64,000 bases of DNA, taken from the NCBI GenBank assembly GCA_040768925.1, contig JAXGLZ010000002.1:248001-312000 (forward strand), written 5' to 3'. Source of the stretch: CALNBC01 sp040768925 (GTDB lineage: Bacteria; Bacillota; Clostridia; Christensenellales; CALWSW01). A program made the position numbers and the translations under genes. Positions 15,833-24,424 of the stretch are shown in pieces. Under the pieces are notes generated by a model. That model was not told the origin of the DNA and ran no database searches. It worked only from the letters and a program-made list of their open reading frames with translations. How positions within the stretch are numbered: position 1 is the first letter of the stretch; every line of letters starts with the position of its first letter.

Positions 15833-17572
15833 ATGAGACTAAAATGGTTACACATATCGGATATTCATTATCATATAAACAATTATGAATCCATAATGCT
15901 GCGAAGAGATTTATTGACAAGAATTACTGGTTCAAAAGATCTCGAACCGTTTACGCATGTGTTTTGCACAGGCGATGTTACAGATAAAAATGGTGTGATA
16001 AGTAGTGATCTTCTACAATATATGCAAGATATCGCAACAGCAGCCGGTGTAATTAAAGACAACTTTGTTATTGTTCCAGGTAACCATGATCATAACAGAA
16101 AAAGTATCAGCGATATTCTAACAGGAATTTATGATTATGATGATACTACCTGCCTACAAGAATCGAAGGACAAAAGATATATAGATAATAACATCAAAAA
16201 TCTTTCGTCTACCCACATTCAGAAGTTGCTTGAAAGTTTTTTTACATTCAACCAGTTTTATCAGGAGTTTAAAGGTAACCCCTATTACTCTAATTATATA
16301 AATCCGCATATTGTCGATATAAAGCAGTATGACAATTATAATATACTAAGAATAAATACGTCTTGGCTTGATAGAGATTCAAATAATGCTGAACTACGTT
16401 GTGGTATAAATAAGTTGGTTGAAATATTAGAAAAGAGTTGTTTAAAAGAAGATTGCATCAATCTTGCAGTAGGCCATCATCCATTACACTGTTTTGAAAT
16501 AAATGAATGCAATAGAATCAAAGATATCTTATACAGAAATAATATTGGAATTTACTTATGTGGTCATGTACATAAACCTTTTATAAATTATGACTTACAG
16601 TACGACATTTTAGAAATAGGTTGTTCAACTGGAAAATCCGATGATTATTGCCCCGGCGGATATACAATTGGAACAATGGACACCAATCTAAATTGCTATA
16701 AAATTGAAATGTTTAGATGGAAGAATGGATCGTGGTATACAGAAATAGACATCCCGAATGCCGATGAAAATGGTAAGTTTTACTTTAACACAAAAAAATA
16801 TAAACATTATACTGATAAAATAGCAGTAGCATTTAAAGTATATGGTAGCAAATTATCATTAAATGAAATTACTGAGACTTTCGGAGATGATAAATATGAA
16901 TTGATACAATATCCTTACACTAATATAGATATCCAAGATATAGAATGGGAAAAACAGAAAAACCATGTTATTGAATTTGCAAAACAAATATTAGCTTTAT
17001 CAGATAAAAGCATTTTTGTATATCCAATTGCGCCGATTCCAATGTTAATTCAATTAGGATACGAATTACAAAATAATTCAGAAATGAAAATATTTCAATA
17101 CGACAGAGAATGCCACAAATGGGTATATGATGCTGAAGATAATATATGCTCAATTAGCGTAAATAGCATTATTAAAAATGCGAGCAAACTAGCTCTTATA
17201 TTAGCTACTTCCACGTCCGTTTTAGATGAACAAGTCAATATCCATATTGATAAAAAATTTGATATATATAGATTTGATTCAAGTACAAAAAAGGTCGGAT
17301 GCCCTTTGTATCATAATCAATATATTGCAATAATTGATGAGGTATTTAAATCATTAGATGCCATAGCAAATAAATATCAAGAAATACACGTATTTGCAAG
17401 TATCCCAGCAGGAATGGCTATAGAGTTTGGAAGGAGACTTCAAAAAGGCATTTATCCAACTATTATTTTGTATAACTATTATCATGGTTATTCGAAGTCA
17501 ATAACTATAAATGAAGCAAAACGCCGTAAACCTAAGCTGATAAATCGTTTAAGATGTCTTTTTAGGCATTGA
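15833..17572 (+). CDS. CBASS effector: calcineurin-like metallophosphoesterase fused to a SAVED domain
   Basis: 579 residues from ATG 15833, the in-frame ATG that follows GGGAGGGAGC; an upstream ATG at 15,809 has a weaker site. Residues 1-310 are a complete metallophosphoesterase: D10-x-H12 (HISDIHYH), GD (48), GNHDHN (83-88), GHH (214-216) and GHVH (244-247). Residues about 328-553 match a two-lobed SAVED sensor: VYPIAPIPMLIQLGYELQNN ... FQYDRECHKW, and VFASIPAGMAIEFGRRLQKG. SAVED domains bind cyclic oligonucleotides made by CD-NTases and activate fused effectors. Here the effector would be a phosphoesterase or nuclease. Known SAVED effectors I recall carry DUF4297, HNH or TIR domains; this pairing looks rare. 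Substrate unknown. Confidence 0.85.
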   Translation: MRLKWLHISDIHYHINNYESIMLRRDLLTRITGSKDLEPFTHVFCTGDVTDKNGVISSDLLQYMQDIATAAGVIKDNFVIVPGNHDHNRKSISDILTGIYDYDDTTCLQESKDKRYIDNNIKNLSSTHIQKLLESFFTFNQFYQEFKGNPYYSNYINPHIVDIKQYDNYNILRINTSWLDRDSNNAELRCGINKLVEILEKSCLKEDCINLAVGHHPLHCFEINECNRIKDILYRNNIGIYLCGHVHKPFINYDLQYDILEIGCSTGKSDDYCPGGYTIGTMDTNLNCYKIEMFRWKNGSWYTEIDIPNADENGKFYFNTKKYKHYTDKIAVAFKVYGSKLSLNEITETFGDDKYELIQYPYTNIDIQDIEWEKQKNHVIEFAKQILALSDKSIFVYPIAPIPMLIQLGYELQNNSEMKIFQYDRECHKWVYDAEDNICSISVNSIIKNASKLALILATSTSVLDEQVNIHIDKKFDIYRFDSSTKKVGCPLYHNQYIAIIDEVFKSLDAIANKYQEIHVFASIPAGMAIEFGRRLQKGIYPTIILYNYYHGYSKSITINEAKRRKPKLINRLRCLFRH

Positions 17573-17700
17573 ATTTTCGGATCTGTTTTTGCCGCAAAGC
17601 TCATGTCTTTGGCAGAGAATAATCCTAATGAAAGCCATAAGCAAGGCGCCAACAATATATGCCAAATTGTATTAAACTTTGTCCCTTTAGACATTTTAAG

Positions 17701-17730
17701 AGTTCCGAGGAATCGGGACTTTTTCTTTTT
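17701..17730 (+). terminator. Terminator of the CBASS operon
   Basis: AGTTCCGA and TCGGGACT pair around GGAA and are followed by TTTTTCTTTTT, 130 bases after the effector stop. Confidence 0.8.
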
Positions 17731-17799
17731 CTATAGGTAATTAGGGCGTTTATGGAGTTTGATTTATGTTGCTAGTGTATAATACAATACGCCTTTGTT

Positions 17800-17823
17800 A
17801 CATGTTTTTTGACCACAACATGT
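17800..17823. repeat. Inverted repeat near the right end of the element
   Basis: ACATGTT (17800-17806) and AACATGT (17817-17823) surround a 10-base spacer. It lies about 40 bases before the jump from AT-rich to GC-rich sequence. It could be part of an attachment site for the serine recombinases, but the crossover point cannot be fixed from one end. Confidence 0.35.
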
Positions 17824-17869
17824 AATGCGGGATGTAATGAAATTTGTTTTGATTTGAGAAAAATGGACG

Positions 17870-18249
17870 CAAAAGCATCCGCCGGCCGAAGCTGACGGGC
17901 AATCGGCGCGGATCAACCCCGCCAATATTCAACCGGTATTCCCCGGCCCTGTAAAAGCCGATCTCCATCCGCACGCCCCGGCCGGCCTTGGACGCGGGGA
18001 TCATCTGATCGCGCTTGCCGAGCGGTTCAAGGCAAAGCGCCGTTTCCTCGTCGCGCCCATCTCATCATATTTCAGGTGGCCGAAACAGAGCAGCGGCGCG
18101 ATGTGTGTTGTCCGCAACGGACAGTTGCCGGCCGCGCGTGACTTGTTTGAAGCGTCCGGCGTCCGCGGGACTGGACCCGAATTTGTGTGCGGCGCAAACC
18201 AGCATTGCGTCCGTCGTACAGCGCGTACGCGCCCGCGCCGCAGAAGCAA
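17870..18249 (-). pseudogene. Interrupted GC-rich host gene at the element border
   Basis: On the minus strand a GC-rich frame reads ...LLCFGHLKYDEMG, then after a one-base shift DEETALCLEPLGKRDQ, MIPASKAGRGVRMEIGFYR and NIGGVDPRRLPVSFGRRM before it passes into AT-rich element DNA at about 17,870 and stops at 17,798. The sequence looks coding, but it has a frameshift near 18,050 and its C-terminus appears replaced by element sequence. I cannot identify the parent protein. Confidence 0.4.
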
Positions 18250-18284
18250 AAAAAAGGAAACCGCAATGTTGCGGTTTCCTTTCC
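18250..18284 (-). terminator. Terminator of the copA-lipoprotein-copZ operon
   Basis: Read on the minus strand, AAAGGAAACCGCAA and TTGCGGTTTCCTTT form a 14-bp stem followed by eight Ts, just after the copZ stop. Confidence 0.85.
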
Positions 18285-18306
18285 CGTCAGCGGTTCTCTT
18301 TTCGCG

Positions 18307-18516
18307 TCAATCGGCGATTTCGTAGCCCTGATCCTCGATCTCAAGCCTGATTTTATCGAGCGTGCATTTCTTGGGATCGTATTCCACCGCCGCTGTTTTG
18401 GCGGCTAAATCCACCGAAACGCCGGCAACGCCCGGCAGGCCGCCCACCGCCTTCGTGATCGCTTTGACGCAATGCTGGCAGGACATGCCTTCCACATGCA
18501 AGACTGCTTTTTCCAT
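18307..18516 (-). CDS. copZ: Copper chaperone CopZ-like (heavy-metal-associated domain)
   Basis: 69 residues, a single HMA domain with the metal site GMSCQHC near residue 12, preceded by MEKAVLHVE and ending DQGYEIAD. It binds Cu(I) in the cytosol and delivers it to the P-type ATPase. It is the third gene of a minus-strand operon behind copA and a lipoprotein, 21 bases from the latter. Confidence 0.9.
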   Translation of the reverse strand: MEKAVLHVEGMSCQHCVKAITKAVGGLPGVAGVSVDLAAKTAAVEYDPKKCTLDKIRLEIEDQGYEIAD

Positions 18517-18537
18517 TTTCGCATCCTCCGTTTTCGT

Positions 18538-19236
18538 TTATGTCAGGTCAAAGGGTTTCAGAAACCTGTCGACCTCGATCGTTTTGCCGTCCGCGTGGGC
18601 CTCAACCTTTTCGAAAACCCATCCTTCCACCTTTTGAGGATCAACGCCCGCCGCGATGAGCGGTTCCGGATCAAGAACAAACACGATATCCTTGTCGTTG
18701 GCGCCCAGATCCTTTGCCCACTCGAACATGTTGCCGCCGCCAAGGGCAACGCCGTAATGGTCGAGGGCCATGTGGTAGCTGATGCTGCCGCGGCTGAGGT
18801 TCACGATCTGCTCATAGGCCGCGAGGGGGGCGGGAGCGCCGCCGTCGTATTGAAGGGCGTCCTCGCCCAGCTTTGTTCCCACCGTCAGCGTGCCTTCGGC
18901 ATAGATGTAGTCTGCCGGAAGTTGATCGGGATCCAGTCCGGCCGCGAGGAAGGGCGCCGCGTCGAACGCAATCATCGCGTCGTAGACGGGGCTTTTGCTC
19001 CAGTCGCCGCTCCAGATGAAGCGCGCCGTGCCGTCCGGCGCAAAAAGAGCCCATCCCCCGTTTCCTTCGTCTGTTTTGATTTGATCCCCAACCGCGTCCA
19101 GCACCGCGCCGAATGCCGTGACGGAGCCGTTTCCGATCACATCCAGGCTCTTGTGGAGGGAACAGGCTGTGGCAAAAAGCAGCAGCGCGGCGACGGCCCC
19201 TGCCGTCAGAATCCTTATTATCATCTTTTTGATCAT
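18538..19236 (-). CDS. Predicted lipoprotein between copA and copZ
   Basis: 232 residues. A signal peptide with a lipobox (MIKKMIIRILTAGAVAALLL, then FATAC) predicts a lipid-anchored exported protein. The mature part has no cysteine-rich metal site and reads like two related halves, each with a V/F-V-DxxPxxAAGxDPxxxxGW-type motif (FDAAPFLAAGLDPDQLP and LDPEPLIAAGVDPQKVEGW). The start overlaps the copA stop by four bases. Its position suggests copper handling outside the membrane, but the family is not recognised. Confidence 0.75.
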   Translation of the reverse strand: MIKKMIIRILTAGAVAALLLFATACSLHKSLDVIGNGSVTAFGAVLDAVGDQIKTDEGNGGWALFAPDGTARFIWSGDWSKSPVYDAMIAFDAAPFLAAGLDPDQLPADYIYAEGTLTVGTKLGEDALQYDGGAPAPLAAYEQIVNLSRGSISYHMALDHYGVALGGGNMFEWAKDLGANDKDIVFVLDPEPLIAAGVDPQKVEGWVFEKVEAHADGKTIEVDRFLKPFDLT

Positions 19237-21716
19237 TGCGCAGCCTTCCTTTCCCCGTGCGGGGCCTTGAACCTTTTCAGGCGCAGCGCGTTTGACACCA
19301 CGGAAACCGAGCTCAGGCTCATCGCGGCCGCGGCGAAGATCGGGCTCAGCAGCGGGCCGCCGAACAGGTGAAGCACGCCGGCGGCGATCGGTATGCCGAT
19401 GACGTTGTAACCGAACGCCCAGAAGAGGTTCTGCTTGATGTTGCGGATGGTCCGCTTGCTGAGTTCGATGGCGGTGGGAACGTCCATCAGGTCGCTTTTC
19501 ATCAGCACGATATCCGCCGATTCCATCGCGACGTCCGTTCCGGAACCGATGGCGATGCCGATATCGGCCTGAGCCAGCGCGGGCGCGTCGTTGATCCCGT
19601 CGCCGACCATGGCGACCCTGCGGCCTTCCGCCTGCAATTTTTTGACCTCGTTGGATTTGTCCTGGGGCAGGACCTCGGCCAGGATCCTGTCGATCCCCAC
19701 CTGTTTGGCGATGGCCGCGGCGGTCTTTTTGTTGTCGCCGGTGATCATGGCCACTTCGATGCCCATTTTGTGCAGGGTGTCGATCGCGGCCCGGCTGGAT
19801 TGCTTCACCACGTCGGCAACGGCGATGATCCCGGCAAGAGCGCCGTCAACGGCCACGTACATCGGCGTTTTGCCTTCTTCGGCAAGGCGGTCGGAGTCCG
19901 CTTCCAGCCCGGCGAGGGAAATGCCCTGTTCGTCCATCAGCTTACGGTTCCCGGCAAGGATCGTTTGGCCGCCGATCGCGGCCTGAATGCCCCGGCCGGT
20001 GATGGATTCAAACCCTTCCACCTTGATGAGTTCCAATCCCTTTTCCTGCGCGCTCTGCACGATCGCCTGGCCGAGGGGGTGTTCCGAAGCTTTTTCCGCG
20101 GAAGCCGTGAGCAAAAGCAGCTGATCGGCAGAGGTTTCATCGCCGGTCAGCACGTCGGTGACCGCCGGCTTGCCTTCGGTGATGGTGCCTGTTTTGTCAA
20201 AAACGATGGTGTTGACCTTATGCGCGGTCTCCAGCGCTTCGCCGCCCTTGATGAGTATGCCGTTTTCCGCGCCTTTGCCGGTTCCCACCATAATGGCGGT
20301 GGGCGTTGCCAGGCCGAGGGCGCAGGGGCAGGCGATGACGAGGACTGAGATGAAGATCGTGAGGGCGAACTCCAATTCCCGGGTTCCGATGTACCACGCG
20401 ATCCCGGCGGCAAGCGCGATCAGGCAGACGATGGGCACAAAATAGCCGGATACGACATCCGCCATCTGGGCGATGGGCGCTTTGGACCCCTGGGCGTCCT
20501 CCACCAGCTTGATGATCTGGGCAAGGGCGGTGTCGCTGCCGATTTTCTCCGCGCGGAACTGAATGGTTCCGTTCGTGTTCAGCGAAGCGGCGTACACCGC
20601 GTCCCCCGCTTTTTTGTCCACCGGCATGCTTTCGCCGGTCAGCATGGATTCGTCAATGGCCGTATGCCCTTCAAGCACGGTGCCGTCCACCGGGATTTTT
20701 GCGCCGGGTTTCACCACGATGACGTCGCCGATTTCCACTTCTTCGATGGGGATCTCCTGTTCGACGCCGTCGTGCAGGATGATCGCGGTCTTGGGCGCGA
20801 GCCCCATCAGTTTCTTGATCGCCTCGCTGGTTTTGCCCTTGGATACCGCTTCCAGCGTTTTGCCGAGCATGATCAGCGCGATGATCACGCCTGCCGTTTC
20901 GAAATAAAGGGCGTCCACCGCGTGGAAATTGCCGCCGGCGATTTGGAACACATTGTAAACGCTGTAAACAACCGCCGCCGTGGTGCCCACGGCGATCAGC
21001 GAGTCCATGTTCGGGCTGCGCTGGAAAAGGGCCTTAAACCCCACGGTGTAGAACTTATACCCAACGCCGATGATCGGGATCACCAGGGCGATCTGCAGCA
21101 AACCGTAAACCAGCGGATACTGCATCGGATTCAGCCAACCGGGGAAGGGCAGCCGCACGGAGGTGATCATCGGCGCCATGGCGACGTATAAAAGCGGCAG
21201 GCCGAAGGCGGCGGCGACGATGAATTTGATCCAAAGGGTGCGGATCTGTTTCTTTTTGCGCGCCCTGTCCTCATCCGCGGCGTCGGTCTTTGAAACTTCC
21301 AGCGCTTTGTATCCGGCTTTTTCGATCGTATCTCTGATGGCCGACTGCCGGATTTTTTGCGGTTCGTAGGTAACCGTGGCTTTTTCGGTGGCAAAATTGA
21401 CCGAAGCCTCGGCTACCCCGTCCAGCTTGCGGAGCGCCTTTTCGACTCTTTGGGCGCAGGCCGCGCAGGTCATGCCGCCGATCGGTATGGAAATGGTGCT
21501 GTTATCTGTTTTTTCCACGACCTCGTAGCCGATTTTTTTGACCGCTTCTTTGACGGCGTCAAGGGCCGGGGCGCTGTCGTATTCCACAAACAGCTTCTCG
21601 CTTGCGAGATTCACCGAAGCCTGCCCGACGCCGGGGAGTTTTCCGACCACCCGCTCAATCCGCTGCGCGCACGCGGCGCAGGTCATGCCTCTGATGCTTA
21701 ATACCTGGCTTTCCAC
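19233..21716 (-). CDS. copA: Copper-exporting P1B-type ATPase CopA
   Basis: 827 residues from GTG 21716 (GAGGTGATCATAA upstream). It has two N-terminal HMA domains with CAAC at residues 13-16 and 84-87, the actuator motif TGES (360-363), the membrane CPC motif (463-465) that marks Cu(I) ATPases, phosphorylated Asp507 in DKTGTITEG, the SEHPLG motif and a GDGINDAPALA hinge. It pumps Cu(I) out of the cell. It is the first gene of the operon and is divergent from an HxlR regulator. Confidence 0.95.
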   Translation of the reverse strand: MESQVLSIRGMTCAACAQRIERVVGKLPGVGQASVNLASEKLFVEYDSAPALDAVKEAVKKIGYEVVEKTDNSTISIPIGGMTCAACAQRVEKALRKLDGVAEASVNFATEKATVTYEPQKIRQSAIRDTIEKAGYKALEVSKTDAADEDRARKKKQIRTLWIKFIVAAAFGLPLLYVAMAPMITSVRLPFPGWLNPMQYPLVYGLLQIALVIPIIGVGYKFYTVGFKALFQRSPNMDSLIAVGTTAAVVYSVYNVFQIAGGNFHAVDALYFETAGVIIALIMLGKTLEAVSKGKTSEAIKKLMGLAPKTAIILHDGVEQEIPIEEVEIGDVIVVKPGAKIPVDGTVLEGHTAIDESMLTGESMPVDKKAGDAVYAASLNTNGTIQFRAEKIGSDTALAQIIKLVEDAQGSKAPIAQMADVVSGYFVPIVCLIALAAGIAWYIGTRELEFALTIFISVLVIACPCALGLATPTAIMVGTGKGAENGILIKGGEALETAHKVNTIVFDKTGTITEGKPAVTDVLTGDETSADQLLLLTASAEKASEHPLGQAIVQSAQEKGLELIKVEGFESITGRGIQAAIGGQTILAGNRKLMDEQGISLAGLEADSDRLAEEGKTPMYVAVDGALAGIIAVADVVKQSSRAAIDTLHKMGIEVAMITGDNKKTAAAIAKQVGIDRILAEVLPQDKSNEVKKLQAEGRRVAMVGDGINDAPALAQADIGIAIGSGTDVAMESADIVLMKSDLMDVPTAIELSKRTIRNIKQNLFWAFGYNVIGIPIAAGVLHLFGGPLLSPIFAAAAMSLSSVSVVSNALRLKRFKAPHGERKAAQ

Positions 21717-21751
21717 TTATGATCACCTCATTTTCGGATGATTGCTTGGTG

Positions 21752-21780
21752 TTGACACCGTGAAGGCGTCATGCTATTAT
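21752..21780 (+). promoter_or_regulatory. Promoter of the HxlR gene
   Basis: TTGACA (21752-21757) and TATTAT (21775-21780) are 17 bases apart. The 146-base region shared with copA also contains GTAC-rich imperfect palindromes (GTACTATATTTTTAGGTAGTAT region, 21,825-21,848) that could be an operator. Confidence 0.7.
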
Positions 21781-21862
21781 TATGCCAGTAATCATCAGTA
21801 ATACAAGTACGCACTTTATGGTGCCATACTACCTAAAAATATAGTACTGGAGAGTCAAGCCT

Positions 21863-22225
21863 ATGAAATGCACCGGCGCCTGCCTGAACTGCCCCGTTGA
21901 CGCGACCTTGCGCCTGATAGGCGGAAAATACAAATCCTTGATCCTCTGGCATTTGCTCGGCGGCACGATGCGGCACGGGGAGCTGCAAAAGCTGATCCCC
22001 CAGGCCACCCCGAAAATGCTGACGCAGCAGCTTCGGGAACTCGAAAGCGACGACCTGATCAGCCGCGAGGTTTTCCCCGTGGTTCCGCCCAAGGTGGAAT
22101 ATTCCCTGACCGAGACTGGAAGGAGCCTCAAGCCCATTTTAATCGCGATGTACGATTGGGGCTCGGCTTTCATGAAATCCAAAAGCCAGCGGATCTCCTG
22201 CACGATGACGCGGGATGCCGAGTAG
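21863..22225 (+). CDS. HxlR-family transcriptional regulator
   Basis: 120 residues with the family pattern CPVDATLRLIGGKYKSLILW, then LRHGELQKLIP-like and TPKMLTQQLRELE, LTETG. A Cys cluster at the N-terminus (CTGACLNCPV) is usual in HxlR proteins and can sense thiol stress or metals. It is divergent from copA, so control of copper genes is possible but not shown. Confidence 0.85.
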   Translation: MKCTGACLNCPVDATLRLIGGKYKSLILWHLLGGTMRHGELQKLIPQATPKMLTQQLRELESDDLISREVFPVVPPKVEYSLTETGRSLKPILIAMYDWGSAFMKSKSQRISCTMTRDAE

Positions 22226-22245
22226 ACCGGCATCCCCTTTGTTCT
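22212..22245 (+). terminator. Terminator overlapping the end of hxlR
   Basis: GGGATGCCG and CGGCATCCC form a stem spanning the stop codon, followed by a T-rich stretch (TTTGTTCTTTGTTTT). Confidence 0.7.
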
Positions 22246-22250
22246 TTGTT

Positions 22251-22964
22251 TTATGAACATCTGCGCCCCTCAACATTCCCGCCGATTCCTGCTGCGGCCG
22301 CGTCACCCAAAACCTGCGCCACGCAGCTTATTTGGGATTGCCTTGGCGGGCGGTCATCGATCGTTTGCCTTCCAGTTTTTGAACAGGCGGCGGATTCCCC
22401 AAAAAATCATAGGAAATCATGCTCTTTTCATCATCTATCGCCTTGTTTTGCAAAAAGGCCGGCCACGGGTTGCAGCCATTGGACTCCGCTTCGATCCGGC
22501 TTATTCAACATCTTTGTTGCGTAAAGATTAGCTTTTGGAACCAGCGGGTCAATGATGACCAGTTCCATTTCACCTTGATAGCTTTTTTGTTCTCCGAGGA
22601 TAGCATTCCTCCCGCGTTTCTTTCATTTTGTCATATTTTTTCGCAGTGAAAAAGGCCGCCGGCTCTTTATCAGCTGCCTGAGACACCCCGAGCGGGGTGC
22701 CTTTTTTGTTTATCCTCGCAACGATCTTTTCTTTTGCGCCGCAAGTCTCCGGCATCTGACAATTTTCCGCCCGGGGCAGGCTTTGGCCAAGGGCTGTCAA
22801 GCCGTTGGCTAAAGGGAAGCAAAGACTCCCTTCTCCCGAGATCCTTCCCCGTTGAAGCGCCGGAGTGTGCGGGTCCGCCAGACGGGCGAAGGCAGGCGCC
22901 GCCCTGCGGCGGATCAAGCGTGGCCTTTCACAGTTACCGCTAAAATTATTTCATTTGGGTTATA
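22251..22964. other. Intergenic stretch without a recognised gene
   Basis: About 700 bases between the HxlR gene and the ribokinase gene. Several open frames exist, but none has a ribosome-binding site and a protein-like sequence together. The only clear structure is the hairpin at 22,683. Confidence 0.6.
22683..22708 (+). terminator. Orphan terminator hairpin
   Basis: CACCCCG and CGGGGTG pair around AG, followed by a CCTTTTTTG tail. No gene ends just upstream on the plus strand, so it may end an unrecognised transcript or be a relic. Confidence 0.6.
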
Positions 22965-22993
22965 TTGACACCTTAAATATATTGTGTTAGCAT
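22965..22993 (+). promoter_or_regulatory. Promoter of the ribokinase-family gene
   Basis: TTGACA (22965-22970) and TAGCAT (22988-22993) are 17 bases apart, 34 bases before the start codon; ATAAGGAGGCGTCAA is the ribosome-binding site. Confidence 0.7.
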
Positions 22994-23027
22994 TTATACA
23001 CCCAAAACACCTATAAGGAGGCGTCAA

Positions 23028-23945
23028 ATGGCAGCACGAATTCTCTTGGTCGGAAGTGTAATGATGGACCTGATCCTAAGGTGCGAACGCGCGCCGCAGC
23101 CCAGTGAAAGCGTTCTCGGGCACGACTATCGGAATGCGCCGGGCGGCAAAGGGAGCAACGCGGCGGTGGCCGCGGCCCGTGCGGGCGCAAAGGTATCCGC
23201 ATACGCCACATTGGGCAAGGACGCCAATGGTCAGTATCTTATCGACCGCTGGAAAGAAGAAGGGATAGACACAACCCACACGATCTTCAAAGAAGGCGCA
23301 AACACCGGCTTCGTGGCCATCACCCTTGAAGACAACGGACAGAACCGGCTGATTATCTTCCCCGGCGCCAACATGCTTACGCCTCCGGATCAATTGGACG
23401 AAGCTTTTAAAGACCCATATGACGCCATACTCCTCCAGTTTGAGATCCCGTTCGAAACCAACGCGCGGGCAATACAGATCGCCAATGAAAAGGGCATTAT
23501 CTCCGTCCTGGACGCGGGACCCGCCCAGAGCTATGATCTGGAAAATCTTCCGCCCGTAACCATCCTGTCTCCCAATGAAACCGAAACGAAAGCCCTTGTC
23601 GGGATCTATCCTTCGGACATGGATACCTGCCGCGCCGCCGCGAAGAAGCTTCAGGAGCGGAACGGATGCAAATATGTCGTCCTGAAGCTCGGCGATCGGG
23701 GCTCCTATATCTACGGTGAGGGATTGGATGTGCTGGTGCCGCCGTACAAGGTCGACGCCATTGATCCCACCGCGGCGGGAGACGCCTTTACGGGCACGCT
23801 TGCAAAGGCCTACGCCGAAACGGGCGATCTGGTGGAGGCCGCGAAGTATGCCAACGCGGCGGGCGCGCTGACCTGCACCAAGCTTGGCGCACAGCCTTCG
23901 CTGCCCACGAAGGAAGAGATTGATGCTTTTCTTGCGAAACAATAA
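23028..23945 (+). CDS. rbsK: Ribokinase-family sugar kinase (PfkB superfamily)
   Basis: 305 residues. It has the PfkB signatures NAPGGKGSNAAVAAARAGAK (usual ribokinase GGKGAN is GGKGSN here) and DPTAAGDAFTGTLA with the catalytic Asp of GD. The sequence order (GSVMMDLI, substrate-binding GANTGFVAI, LILSPNETE-like ILSPNETETKA) fits ribokinase, which makes ribose-5-phosphate. No transporter or regulator is adjacent, so the true sugar is uncertain. Two deoC genes lie elsewhere in the window. Confidence 0.85.
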   Translation: MAARILLVGSVMMDLILRCERAPQPSESVLGHDYRNAPGGKGSNAAVAAARAGAKVSAYATLGKDANGQYLIDRWKEEGIDTTHTIFKEGANTGFVAITLEDNGQNRLIIFPGANMLTPPDQLDEAFKDPYDAILLQFEIPFETNARAIQIANEKGIISVLDAGPAQSYDLENLPPVTILSPNETETKALVGIYPSDMDTCRAAAKKLQERNGCKYVVLKLGDRGSYIYGEGLDVLVPPYKVDAIDPTAAGDAFTGTLAKAYAETGDLVEAAKYANAAGALTCTKLGAQPSLPTKEEIDAFLAKQ

Positions 23946-24022
23946 CGGCAAACCTTAAAGCAGCGGCTGCCACAGCAAGCGGCCCGTGAAAAGCAAAAGA
24001 CGAGCCAAAACAGTAAGTGAAT

Positions 24023-24152
24023 TGTACCCCCAAAGTTAGTCAGTGTGATATGCTGAAGTAACTTTGGGGGTCATTTCATGCCAAAAGGAGTGGCGAACGC
24101 GAACCATACAGAAGGATTCAAGCAGGCAGTGGTCGGAGTCGGCCCCGTCTAG
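24023..24152 (+). mobile_element. Left end remnant of an IS3-family (IS150-like) element
   Basis: The end TGTACCCCCAAAGTTAGTCA is typical of IS3-family left ends. It is followed at 24,078 by a 24-codon OrfA start (MPKGVANANHTEGFKQAVVG) that stops at 24,150-24,152. TAACTTTGGGGGT just before the ATG repeats the end in inverted form. The rest of the IS is missing. Confidence 0.55.
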
Positions 24153-24192
24153 CCGGAATCACAGATTCCGGCACTTAATCAAGGAAGGATGC

Positions 24193-24225
24193 CGGGTGAA
24201 GGGAATCGAAGCTTCCCTTCACCCG
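24193..24225. repeat. 13-bp hairpin in the IS remnant zone
   Basis: CGGGTGAAGGGAA and TTCCCTTCACCCG pair around a seven-base loop. There is no T-run. A smaller CCGGAAT/ATTCCGG hairpin lies just upstream near 24,154. Confidence 0.8.
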
Positions 24226-24299
24226 ACAACGGAGCAGCCCTTGAATGGAAGATAGGCCCGACAACAGGAAGGACCCTGGATTGTGGGTTCTTTTCTTTT

Positions 24300-24416
24300 G
24301 GTATCCGGCAGCTACCTACTTTGTTGTTTTGCTGGGTTGTTTCTTTTAGTATCCGGCAGCTACCTACTTTGTTGTTTTGCTGGGTTGTTTCCTTTGGTAT
24401 CCGTTAGCTACCTACT
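24300..24416. repeat. 48-bp tandem repeat containing the 5S rRNA 3' end
   Basis: GTATCCGGCAGCTACCTACT recurs at 24,301, 24,349 and (as CCGTTAG variant) 24,397, exactly 48 bases apart, with TTGTTGTTTTGCTGGGTTG between. The 20-base core is identical to the plus-strand image of the 3' end of the 5S gene at 25,264-25,283. Confidence 0.85.
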
Positions 24417-24424
24417 ATGGGCGC

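Noticed and set aside
19368..20348. Long plus-strand frame opposite copA
   Set aside because: His/Arg/Gly-rich shadow of the GC-rich copA codons; the same effect appears opposite nrdJ, the ABC exporter and the reductase (31,490-33,388, 46,094-47,461, 57,188-58,978).
22253..22531. Open frame between hxlR and the ribokinase gene as a coding gene
   Set aside because: No ribosome-binding site, arginine-rich low-quality sequence, and three overlapping frames of similar length.
24300..24420. CRISPR array
   Set aside because: Repeats are back to back at 48 bases with no variable spacers, and the repeat is the 5S 3' end.
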